Assembly (NCBI GenBank): GCA_027604185.1
Contig: JADGKB010000047.1
Span: forward strand, 39,120-103,119
Length of the DNA stretch: 64,000 nucleotides
Source of the DNA: Boothiomyces macroporosus
Lineage: Eukaryota > Chytridiomycota > Chytridiomycetes > Rhizophydiales > Terramycetaceae
Direction: 5' to 3'
Shown piece after piece: positions 51,545 through 60,582 of this stretch; the first letter of the stretch is position 1, and every line of letters begins with the position of its first letter. The position numbers were made by a program, and so were the translations under genes. Under the pieces are notes generated by a model. It saw nothing but the letters and a program-made list of their open reading frames with translations, was not told the origin of the DNA and did no database searches.

Positions 51545-52233
51545 TCAAAGATTTGTTTGGGTACAAACACCTTGTACTCTGCCAGAGTCACTTGAACAGA
51601 CTAGTCCGATATCGCAGACGGTTGAACCAGAGAAATGCCCGCCACATGGTTCATGCAAGGCAGCAATAGACTTGCTGCATACACCAACGCTCCAATCTTG
51701 TGGAATGACACAAGTCAAACTATTGTTGCAGTTTGCATACCCTGCCCCGCAAGGTTCACCTAGACCTACAATTGCTGGTTTACATATTCCACCTGGATTA
51801 ATTAAAAATACCCAAATCTGAGATTGGATCCAATTGGCACATGAGTCCTGACGCACATTGAGCAGTATCTATTTGCGTATCACACGCTTGGTTTAGTCCT
51901 ACAGTGTTTTGGACTGAGTTAACTTGAACTACCGCAAATTCCTTGCTTTCCATCAGATTGTTTGCATGCTAGACCGGTAGCGCAGTTGACGGTGTTTGGG
52001 GAGGACCCACCACAGTTCTGGTTAGGCTGGTGTTACTTGATTCAATTGGGCAAGGAAAGCTACACATATTCCTGTGGTATCTGAAATTGGCTGGCAGTAA
52101 TAGCCAGGAGTGCAAAATGGACCGACAATACCTTGGGTATCACTTTTTCAAAATTCGTGTACCATACAGAGCCTGCACCTACCTCGTTTGTTAATTGAGG
52201 ATATGCTAATGCCAGCGATAGTAATAAAAGCAT
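51545..52233 (-). CDS. Secreted Cys-rich repeat protein, copy 3
   Basis: Five exons (introns of 20, 19, 19 and 19 nt) give 203 aa. MLLLLSLALAYP is a signal peptide. Splicing creates in-frame modules: GSVCDTQGIVGPFCTPGYYC, QNCGGSSPNTVNCATGLACK, NQACDTQIDTAQCASGLMCQ, GEPCGAGYANCNNSLTC and EPCGGHFSGSTVCDIGLVCS. Introns fall between or within modules near Cys codons. The stop is 28 bp from copy 2, and the start is 29 bp from the stop of the UBR-ZZ gene, so promoters must overlap neighbouring coding sequence. Confidence 0.8.
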
Positions 52234-52262
52234 CAACACGAAAATAAAAACGCGATTTATAT

Positions 52263-53592
52263 TTATATAACATTTGAATCTACTTCAGTTGACTGAGAGG
52301 AGGTGCTTTGATCTTCAAAGCCTTCGTCTTTTCTATTCAGGTCAAAGAAATCCGTCCCGCTTTGCACAGCTTGCAGGAACTGGTATCTAATCCTGTCTGT
52401 TTGGTAAAACCTTCCATTCTCATCAGCCAAGTCTATTCTGTAAAATCGCTTTGGTTCCGCACTGGTTCGAAGAATAAATAAAGTTCTTTGCCTGTTCTTG
52501 AAATAAAAACAAGTTTCATCGAGGCATTTCAAGTTAGTGCGACCAACCACTCTATTGTACAAACTAGCTGTGAAAGAGAGTCGCTTTGATTTTCTATCAT
52601 CCATATCGAGGGACAAATGGGAATCAAAATGCTTTGCACTTATATCCAAAAATGATTCTTCTGATTGTTTGTTGTATTTAGTCAGGTATTCACACAAGCT
52701 CTCGTACACATTGGATAGTGCATTAGCAATAGAAGGCCAAGCATCTGTTGCTTGATTCAGCGGCCCAACTCCAATAACTAGTGCTTGGTATACCATTAGT
52801 ATTTCTTTTAGTGTCATCTTTTCAACGGTAACCATCTCACTAGATTCAATGGTTATTTTCGAGCTTCCTGATTTGAATTCACATTCCGACAGCTGAGCAA
52901 CCCCATGCATTGCAAGTGGCATATTGGTAGTCATCCCAATTGGTTTTGCATAGACTACCAAAGAGTGGTTTGAATCATGGTCGTGGCAGCAGTCTGTACA
53001 AAAGCTTGTCATTGATGGACACTCCATGCATTCATAACGGGCTCCTTTAATCAATCGAGCACACAATTCACACCTCATTCCCCAGTGTGTATTGCCCCAA
53101 CGATGTCCATCTATGTAAATCCAATGCTTACCAGGAATAGCTTGTTTCAAATACTTTTCGGAAATGTCCAAGGCGGTTTGTAGCCGCATCCTCGTATTAC
53201 TCCAAGTCATTTGTGAAATGTAGGGGAAAACGAATAAGCAGGATTGGTTTTGTTTTAGCCCACACAGGTCGCAGTAGTAAAGAATCTGGTGTCCATTGAC
53301 ACTCACATGCATGTTGAGAAAGATTACATTCCTGCAGTGTTCACACTTGAATTGGGGCAAATCAGATATGCTTTCGGAAACTATTTTACAGCAGTCTTTC
53401 AATGCGCACTGGCACGCCGCCTTCTTTACCGTCTCTCTTCCCAAGCGATGCGTATCATGACAGTTACTAATACAAGCCTATGTTAAAAGGAATTACGAGA
53501 CAGAATTCACCTTCGCAATCGTAGCACTCGTATAATCGCTGCTGGATTGGGTTCAGCCCTGTAATTAAATTCGTGCATCGCTGCGACGACAT
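52263..53592 (-). CDS. UBR-box and ZZ-type zinc finger protein
   Basis: Two exons (one 19-nt intron) give 436 aa. The N-terminus MSSQRCTNLITGLNPIQQRL, then YECYDCEGEFCLACISNCHD and THRLG, is a UBR box; the intron splits it, and CLACISNCHDTHRLG only appears after splicing. More Cys/His pairs follow (CQCALKDCCKIV, CEHCRNVIFLN, YYCDLCG). A ZZ-like finger lies at residues ~160-205 (MRCELCARLIKGARYECMEC, FCTDCCHDHDSNHSLVVY). The C-terminal half is helical without a RING or HECT domain. UBR boxes bind N-degrons, and ZZ fingers can also bind N-termini, so this may be an N-recognin adaptor rather than a full E3 ligase. Confidence 0.75.
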
Positions 53593-53709
53593 TTTTCTAT
53601 TTGTAGAAAACTTTCGTTAATTTCATTTCTCTTACGCCACTTGCGCTCGTAGACAACTCTGAAACACCAGAGGGCTCAGTACCATAATTCGACCAAAAGA
53701 GGTTTATTA

Positions 53710-54153
53710 TTAGTTTTCAGAGTCTAGAATTATTGTCACTGGCCCGTCGTTCACCAATTCGACATCCATCATTGCACCAAATTCGCCATCCTTGACTTTG
53801 GGATGCAGCGCTTCTAGTTTCCTTAAAAACAGCTCATACAATGGTTTTGAAAAATCTGCCTTCATTGCCAGATGAAAATCCGGTTTGCTGCCTTTTGAGG
53901 TCTTTGCGTAGAGTGTAAATTGCGAAACAGAGAGAATTTCGAAATCATTCGCTTTGACTGATTTTTTCCAATGCTTTTCTTCTTCTTGGAATAGTCGCAG
54001 ACTGACAATCTTGCTGACCATCTTGTCTATTTCTAATTCACTATCGCTATGCGTTAATCCCACCAGTATCAGTAGCCCGGGTCCAATTGAGCTGATTATT
54101 TGGTTGTTGACAGTGACTGAAGCCCGTTTGACTTTTTGGATAATCACTCTCAT
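53710..54153 (-). CDS. DTD1: D-aminoacyl-tRNA deacylase (DTD)
   Basis: A single exon of 147 aa, exactly the family length. MRVIIQKVKRASVTVNNQII starts the fold. The active-site motifs SQFTLYAKTSKGSKPDFH and NDGPVTIILDS (the SQFTL and NxGPVT motifs, here NDGPVT) are intact. GPGLLILVGLTHSD is the conserved first loop. The enzyme removes D-amino acids, and glycine from tRNA-Ala, protecting translation. No targeting signal is seen, so it is cytosolic. Confidence 0.97.
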   Translation of the reverse strand: MRVIIQKVKRASVTVNNQIISSIGPGLLILVGLTHSDSELEIDKMVSKIVSLRLFQEEEKHWKKSVKANDFEILSVSQFTLYAKTSKGSKPDFHLAMKADFSKPLYELFLRKLEALHPKVKDGEFGAMMDVELVNDGPVTIILDSEN

Positions 54154-54234
54154 GGAATTTTAAGGTAAAAATCAAAGCACTCGAATATAACGATCTGTTT
54201 CTTTAAAGGGACCACTTAATAATAATACAGTCTA

Positions 54235-54830
54235 TTAATACTCTTTGAATGTGATATCTAATTGCCTGCCAACCGCCCCAATTACCACCACACTGCAAAA
54301 CAGCACCGCAGGTATCCAATAAGTGAGCCCATAAAATTCACTACGAACAAAACTAGGTTAAAATCAAATACCTATAAGCCCCCTGATTAACTAGCGCTGA
54401 TATAGCGACAGATCCAAGAAACGTGACTCCGGCAGCTAGTAATAGTCCATGTACAGTCTTGTCAAAGGTATACCAGAATCCTATAGCCAAAAATGCGGTA
54501 GTTATTCCTAATGATACGCTTCCATTTGATAATTTCTGGTTAAAAACTAGTTACTGATACGGCATAAGATAGTCCTACAAACGCACCTCCCATCCGTATC
54601 ATTTTCGACCAATTTGTGGATATTTTTGTAGTTAGTAGCTGGTCTATTAGCGGGAATAGTAATCCAATGAATGTGGAAGCAAACCCGGACGATAACCCTA
54701 CCCAATGGTCAGTCTGTACTGTGGAATGTTGCGGCCAAATTGTTATATGGTAGAGTTGAAGGAGGTAGTCGCATATCGTTACTAGACTGTATCCTGTTAT
54801 AAATAAGACTATAGCTTTCACCCAAATCAT
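54235..54830 (-). CDS. INSIG-domain endoplasmic reticulum membrane protein
   Basis: Three exons (introns of 19 and 19 nt) give 185 aa. Hydrophobic helices include VKAIVLFITGYSLVTICDYL, GLSSGFASTFIGLLFPLID and VHGLLLAAGVTFLGSVAISA. The C-terminal YWIPAVLFCSVVVIGAVGRQ corresponds to the INSIG block WLPALFFAGGVTVGNLGR. INSIG proteins bind oxysterols, retain SCAP-SREBP in the ER and promote HMG-CoA reductase turnover; fission yeast Ins1 acts on Hmg1. Its presence suggests sterol feedback. The family is divergent here, but helix order, size and the C-terminal motif agree. Confidence 0.82.
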
Positions 54831-55028
54831 TGGAGAATTTTCAGAGTGAAAATCACCTGCTTAACACTTTTTCATATGATTACACGGATGGTGTTGATGT
54901 TGATTATATAATACAACTAGAGATGAATATACTACAAGATTTGACTGTTTTATAAGTTTGAAACCAGGATATTATTACAAGTATTCACTGGTAGTGTGTA
55001 ATTAGTAGGTTTATTAAATGAATATACT

Positions 55029-55199
55029 TGGATTAAATGATTACACTAGCTGGATTAAATGACTACTCTGTTTTAGTGCCTGGATTAAATGACTACTCTG
55101 TTTTAGTGCCTGGATTAAATGACTGCTCTGTTTTAGTGCTTGGATTAAATGATTACACTAGCTGGATTAAATGATTACACTTGGATTAAAGGATTACTA
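55029..55199. repeat. Minisatellite of 30-bp and 22-bp units upstream of lipase
   Basis: Three tandem 30-bp units (55051-55080, 55081-55110, 55111-55140) begin TGGATTAAATGACT and end CTGTTTTAGTGCC/T. They are flanked by shorter 22-bp units beginning TGGATTAAATGATTACAC at 55029, 55141 and 55163. All share the 10-bp core TGGATTAAAT. The rest of 54831-55344 contains no gene. Confidence 0.9.
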
Positions 55200-55344
55200 T
55201 ACTCTATGGTGTTTTAACAAATCCTCAGATCCTTAAATTTCAATTGATTGACCGCACGCCCGCCTATAACTCGGACAGCAAACACCCGTCATGACATGAA
55301 ACAGCCGCTTCCCATTTAATAGCCAAATCAAAATCAATTCTGTA

Positions 55345-57072
55345 ATGACTCAAGAAGACCAACTTGTACTAAGAACCCAACCACGCAACTCGACAGTTAC
55401 TCAAGCCGCTTTCCATGTTACTTCCACAGTTGCCAACACCACTGGAGGATTAGCCAGAGCAGGTATCGCTACTGCTCAAACTTGTACAAATATTGCTTTT
55501 GAAACCGCCAAAGTTGTAACAAAGACTGGACACAAGTTGACTAGAGCTGTTACCGCAGGAATCGGTTTACCTACAATTGGAGTCGATATCTCTGAATTCT
55601 TTTCTCTCACTGGCATTGAATTGGGACACGGAGCTACTAATCTATCCCTAAAAGGAACTACAGAAATAGTGCGTGTGTTTCAGCAGTTCTTTGGCGACCC
55701 ATTCACCATGGAATTGACCAAAGAAATAATGAAAATGCTCTCTGCAGAAATATCTAAAACTGGTAAAGAAATGGGAATGTTGGAAATGTGGGGATACTTT
55801 GGTGCTTGGATCTCTTTACAAAAACAAACCAAACTGCGTTGGAGGGAAGAGTTTATCTTTCCATCTGTCCAGCAAGTCATATATTCACCTAAAACTGTAA
55901 AGGAAAAGAAATTCAAAGCTCCGGCGATATGGAAAGTAGTTAAGCGCACTTTTAAACACAAACCAGTGCAAGAAACAGCTCGGGAAACACAATTCACGCA
56001 AAACCCTAGGGATTTGATTATTAAACTTGATCATTATGTTAAATTTGCTAATGGATGTTATGGAGAGCGAGCATTGGAGGTAATGAAAGGAAACACGCCG
56101 CTAAGATCGCATTCTGGCGAATTGAACTTTTATGCCAATTATTGTGGGATTGCTACCAGTGATATAGTGTACATGTCGTCATTAGAGACAAAGAGCGATG
56201 TTTTTAACAGTACATATGTCCCAAGATTTATCATTTCACTAGACCATTCTGAAAAAACCATTATTTTGGCATTTAGGGGTACATTATCGGCCAGGGATGT
56301 AATCATTGACTTGTCTGGAGAATTGATAGAGTATTTCGTAGATGACAATCAACCGTATCTAGTCCATAGCGGTATGCTCAAAGTAGTGGCACGTATATCT
56401 GCTCAAGATCATTCAAGCGGAATCTTTAAGAGAATCAAAGAGTTATTAGAGAAGCACCCAGAGTATAGTTTAACTCTTACTGGCCATTCACTAGGAGCAG
56501 GCATAGCTTCGTTACTTTCAATTCTATGGGCTGACCCACATACATGCAGAACTAGAAAAGAAAGCGGCTTGCCTGACAGACCCATGCAAGTATTCGCCTT
56601 TGCATGTCCATCGATTATGGATGACAGACTATCAGATCTCTACAGCGACTTGATATTTACAGTTGTAATTGGATGGGATTGGCTAGCAAGAGTAGGCAAA
56701 GCTGGTGTACTAGAATTACGCGATGCAGCCATTAAAATGAAGGAGCTCTCACAAACCGATCCCGACTTGTACAACTCTATATCTTCTGGTAAATGTACCA
56801 AAGAACAACTGGACCAGCTACACGAACTTCGGTATGCAGTTACACTTGAGCTTAATCCTAATGAGAACAACTACAACAAAATTCATCCGCCTGGTAGAGT
56901 GTGCTGGATTTACAAGTCACAGAGTGATCCTAGTGTTTACGCTATTTACAAAGTGTTGAACAGGGGTAAATTGTTTGGAGAGATTCTGTTTGATGACAAT
57001 ATGCTGGATCACCACCAACCTACATCTTATGACCAAGTGTTTGAACAAATGCTGCAACAATCTTCAATTTAA
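55345..57072 (+). CDS. Class 3 lipase, sn-1 diacylglycerol-lipase-like
   Basis: A single exon of 575 aa from ATG 55345. The N-terminal ~220 residues are Thr/Ala/Gly-rich amphipathic stretches (GLARAGIATAQTCTNIAFET) without clear TM helices. The catalytic domain has KTIILAFRGTLSARDVIIDL, the nucleophile motif LTLTGHSLGAGIASLLSIL, and FAFACPSIMDDRLSDLYSD. FTVVIGWDWLARVG corresponds to the DAGL block around the catalytic Asp (VVLGDDVVPRL). A late His pair (LDHHQPTSYD) probably gives the third catalytic residue. It should hydrolyse acylglycerols at sn-1. The absence of four N-terminal TM helices separates it from animal DAGL-alpha; it is closer to DAGL-beta-like or fungal cytosolic relatives. Confidence 0.87.
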   Translation: MTQEDQLVLRTQPRNSTVTQAAFHVTSTVANTTGGLARAGIATAQTCTNIAFETAKVVTKTGHKLTRAVTAGIGLPTIGVDISEFFSLTGIELGHGATNLSLKGTTEIVRVFQQFFGDPFTMELTKEIMKMLSAEISKTGKEMGMLEMWGYFGAWISLQKQTKLRWREEFIFPSVQQVIYSPKTVKEKKFKAPAIWKVVKRTFKHKPVQETARETQFTQNPRDLIIKLDHYVKFANGCYGERALEVMKGNTPLRSHSGELNFYANYCGIATSDIVYMSSLETKSDVFNSTYVPRFIISLDHSEKTIILAFRGTLSARDVIIDLSGELIEYFVDDNQPYLVHSGMLKVVARISAQDHSSGIFKRIKELLEKHPEYSLTLTGHSLGAGIASLLSILWADPHTCRTRKESGLPDRPMQVFAFACPSIMDDRLSDLYSDLIFTVVIGWDWLARVGKAGVLELRDAAIKMKELSQTDPDLYNSISSGKCTKEQLDQLHELRYAVTLELNPNENNYNKIHPPGRVCWIYKSQSDPSVYAIYKVLNRGKLFGEILFDDNMLDHHQPTSYDQVFEQMLQQSSI

Positions 57073-57090
57073 GTAATAAACCATAATATT

Positions 57091-60000
57091 TTATTGAGCA
57101 ACATTGTATTTAAACACCCAGTCGGTAATAATGGCATCAACACCAGCTTGTTTCTGTGTAATTATACTGTTCATGTCAAAATTCATCTCGCCAAAAGTCG
57201 CCAATAAAAGTCCACTCTCTTTGACTGTCTGTACAAGAATTGGCATTTCAACCTGCATTAGAAATAGTTACAAATGGCTGTGCAAAGCAAATCATGCCTA
57301 ATAAATCACACTTTTTACAGAACTTTACGGCTTCCTTGATTGATGAATCGTTTTGGAATCCGCAATAAGTCCTAAAGAATACACCATAGTTGGGCTGCTT
57401 CCAGTTCATTATTGTGCACAATGATTGGTTGAAGCTACTGAAAATGATACTGCGCTGGTTGGAATGGTCGTATACTATTTGCAAAATGGAATCGACAAAT
57501 AAATTCATATCGAGACCAATGTCAAGCTGGTCTTGAGATGGATACTTGAGAATGACAGAGACCCCAATCGAAGTTGGTAGTCGCTGAATTAAAAACAAAG
57601 ATACCTTTAATACTTGTTCAAATGTCATGAATGATTGATAAATTGAAGATGCTAAATCAGATGGGTTTCCAGAAGCGGTAAATAACTTTGGAGGGTTGGA
57701 TTGTTCAAATAGCGATTTTGCTTGTTGGAAGTCTAAAAAGTTTAGTGGTATATTCAATCCATTGACCAACACGTAAGAATGAGGGTAAACAACCAGTTGA
57801 CCATCTTTTGTCGATTGAACCACAAGCTCTACATATTCTTCAGCCAAACTACTGGCAGTGATTAGAGAATGGATTGGTTCCGTACTAGTCTTTGGATTAG
57901 GATTCGAGACAACAGTAGTGGATTTCCAATAAGTTTCAATTTTACCTCCAATTAATAAACTAGGGTGATTAAATGGTTTGATGATTGATGCAGAGAAACA
58001 AAAATCTCCAATGACTTTAAGATGAGAATCAAAGATGGATACGATAATCTCTTTTCCTTGGATACCGTCCCTGCTAGTCTTTAGTATTGAAAGTAATTGT
58101 GTGTTTGTGCAACTAGCTCTTCCAATCGCTTTAGTTCCAAACGCAGGGTAAATGTCAAATTCAAATGAAATCAAAGATAAATCATCCACGGTCCAATTGA
58201 AAGGAGTGATTGCATCTTTGAGCGGCAAATTAGCAAAGAGGGCTAAATCTACTTCTGGTTTACAAGTGATTTTCAATCGGAGAGAAGATAATTGTCTGCT
58301 TCCAAACAGATTAACAGGCTCTTTTCTGCAGCATCCTCCATACTCTCCAATTTGAATCTGAACCATGACTTTGTTGTCCAAGTAGTGATGACCATAAATG
58401 CGAAGTGGGATAATTGGGGGAGGTAGTGATAATGATGGAATGTCTTCAATATCCAAATCTCCTACTTTATCTAGATTCATTGGTTCGCCCAAGAATACTT
58501 CAGATGGCGCTAATGGCTTGGTCTTTACTTCTTCCATAATCACGTCTTGCTTTACTTTTAATAGTGCAGCAACTTTTACATGCCCTCTATATAAGGCATA
58601 AGTCCAAGGCAGCCTAATATTAGAACCCATTCTGCTAGTTGGAATCGATATGATTCACTTACCATCCTTCTTGATCTTTGGTAGAGATGTCGCATCCAGC
58701 ATCAAGCAATATCCGAATACACTCCAAATGGCCTTCTTGTGCGGCAAAGAATACTGCAGACCAACCATAAAACGAGTCTTTCTTTTCAATATCACTCTTG
58801 AAATCAATCAGCCGTTTCGTAATAACATCCTTTCCTTCTCGACAAGCAATATGAAGCGGATCTAATCCATCCAAATCAGTCAAGAGGGAAACATTCTTTG
58901 AAAGAAGTAAATCAACAATTTCCAGGTGACCATACTGACAAGCGATTGATAATGGAATGCTTCCATTCGGAGTGACAGGTTCAATGCTTGCACCTTGCTC
59001 AATCAGAGTATAAGCACACTTTGTGTGTCCTCCAATAATGGCATTGATCAATGGAGAGTTTTCATCCCTAAATTAACAATGCTCACCTGTCAATTGCATT
59101 CACGTTTGCACCTTTGCTCAATAAAAACAGTGTAACCTCATCATGCCCATACAGACAAGAGTAGTGCAAAGGAGTTCTCCCATAAACATCAACGGCATTA
59201 ATATCTCCTCCTCTTTCTACTACTAATTTGATGATTTCCAGCTTTCCTTCAATTGCCAGTTCATGCAAACACGTAGCATCACTGATATCATCAGTAAGAT
59301 TCAAATCAACGCCATATTCTAGTAATACCAATAAACATTCAATGCTTGTTTCTGTACAAAACGAGAGAAAGCACTTTGAATAGAATTCCTTGTCCAAGTT
59401 GTAATCCTTCTTTAACCACTCTTTCAATTCAAGATGATGCTGATGAGTGAGTATTGGTTGGATTTCCGACAATGCGTGTCTCAGCAGATGCTTTGAATTT
59501 GTAGACTCTAGGGATGTTTCCAATAGTTTGTCCAGTTCAATTAAAGTGGAGGCACACTGATCAGCTAGATCTGTTAGTACTTCAGTATTGAAACAAGGTT
59601 GCACTTCGATCTGCCTAGAAAGATAAATCTAGTTATATTATTCTTACCTATGTTAGCATATATTACCTCTTTTGTCGATGACTTTGCCCTCTTGTCCCAC
59701 TTTTTCAAGATCTTTCTAAACCCAGTCGCATTCAACTGAACGAATTTCTGCAGTTTGGCCAAGTCCAATTGAAACTGTAAAAAAGCCTCTTTGATATTTT
59801 CCAGTGTATTTCGTTCCTTTGCTTTTTGCTTCTTTTTGTTTAGCGTTTCCAAGCGCAACTTGAACTCTACTTCCTTTTGCAAATAAAAAGTATTCACCTG
59901 GGTTACTAATGGTTACCTATAATCAGTTGCTAATGAACCTGCGGTTAAAATCGGATACCTGGGTTAGTCGCAATTACCTTTTCCAGCTCTCGTTCTAACC

Positions 60001-60184
60001 GGTAAAAGAAGGCGGTCTTGTTACTCTCATCTCCAGGCAGCGACACTTCATGCGATGAAATAATCTTTTTCAATCCCTGTGTTAACTATTCGTACTTTGT
60101 AATTAATGTAATAGTGAGTTGCCCATTCCTGAGAGACGGAAGAGATGTATTTACCAAACTGTATTAACAATCAATTACCTTCAT
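57091..60184 (-). CDS. GDE1: SPX-ankyrin-GDPD glycerophosphodiester phosphodiesterase
   Basis: Eight exons (60184-60179, 60158-60096, 60076-59978, 59897-59667, 59628-59087, 59067-58663, 58613-57272, 57252-57091) give 949 aa; the coding length is 2850. The SPX domain reads MKFGKYISSVSQEWATHYYI, NYKGLKKII, ELEKVNTFYLQKEVEFKLRL and KKWDKRAKSSTKEIYLSRQI then EVQPCFN. Six or more ankyrin repeats follow (YGRTPLHYSCLYGHDEVTLF, GSIPLSIACQYGHLEIVDLL). The C-terminal region ends with a GDPD-type barrel (VTISVILKYPS-like IGVSVILKYPSQDQLDIGLD, VDAIITDWVFKYNVAQ). In yeast Gde1 releases glycerol-3-phosphate and choline from glycerophosphocholine and responds to phosphate. Introns are 20, 19, [80 stacked], [38 stacked], 19, 49 and 19 nt. 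The first coding exon is just ATGAAG. Confidence 0.93.
59629..59666 (-). other. Two abutting minimal introns (38 nt) in the SPX domain
   Basis: In gene sense, 59666-59648 (19 nt, GTAATA...CTAACATAG) is followed at once by 59647-59629 (19 nt, GTAAGA...ATAACTAG). Removing both joins KSSTKE to IYLSRQIEVQPCFN, which reproduces the SPX family sequence KE-LYLSRQVEVQPC. Removing only one leaves a +1 or +2 frame error, since 19 is not a multiple of three. Confidence 0.87.
59898..59977 (-). other. Stack of four abutting minimal introns (80 nt) in the SPX domain
   Basis: In gene sense: 59977-59959 (19 nt, GTAATT...CTAACCCAG), 59958-59939 (20 nt, GTATCC...TTAACCGCAG), 59938-59917 (22 nt, GTTCAT...CTGATTATAG) and 59916-59898 (19 nt, GTAACC...GTAACCCAG). 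Every unit starts GT, ends AG, and carries a branch-like motif just before the end; no base lies between them. Removing all 80 nt joins ELEK to VNTFYLQKEVEF, matching the conserved SPX helix. Units 1 and 4 share their last eight bases, TAACCCAG. Confidence 0.9.
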
Positions 60185-60246
60185 ATGTTTTGGATAACGA
60201 AGAAAAAAGGTGATTTACCAGCCAAATCACACGTTTTATAAAAAGT

Positions 60247-60252
60247 CACGTG
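60247..60252. promoter_or_regulatory. CACGTG E-box upstream of GDE1
   Basis: CACGTG in the context GTCACGTGAA lies 63 bp before the GDE1 ATG. In budding yeast Pho4 binds CACGTG cores to induce phosphate-starvation genes, GDE1 among them. Conservation of that wiring here is inferred only. Confidence 0.45.
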
Positions 60253-60397
60253 AATGGGAATACTTGCAAATTTCTGGTTTCAATGAGCAATATCTTGTTT
60301 GTTATTCAGATTGAATTCAATCTCTTTAATATGCTATAGCAGAGTCTCTAGTCTAGTTTATTTTGCTGGTTATTGAAATCTAGTGAATAACTATAGA

Positions 60398-60471
60398 CCT
60401 AGTTTAATCTCGTAACTACAGCACCTAGTTTAATCTCGTAACTACAGCACCTAGTTTAATCTCGTACTTGG
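60398..60471. repeat. 26-bp tandem repeat
   Basis: Two full copies and one 22-bp partial copy of a 26-bp unit beginning CCTAGTTTAATCTCGTA, at 60398, 60424 and 60450. It lies between the divergent GDE1 and apple-like genes (60185-60582), a region with no gene. Confidence 0.88.
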
Positions 60472-60582
60472 CCGACACGAATTGCCTGAGCACTATATTT
60501 TAAAGATGGATGTAGAAAAGGTCGTAGATTTGTGGCTGTCAGTTTCACATAAAAGGGCCACATAAACAAGAGAAAACTTGCC

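Noticed and set aside
59874..59897. A fifth GT...AG unit (24 nt) directly after the GDE1 intron quartet
   Set aside because: It encodes VNTFYLQK, a conserved SPX segment, has no branch-like motif and is a multiple of three, so it is exon.
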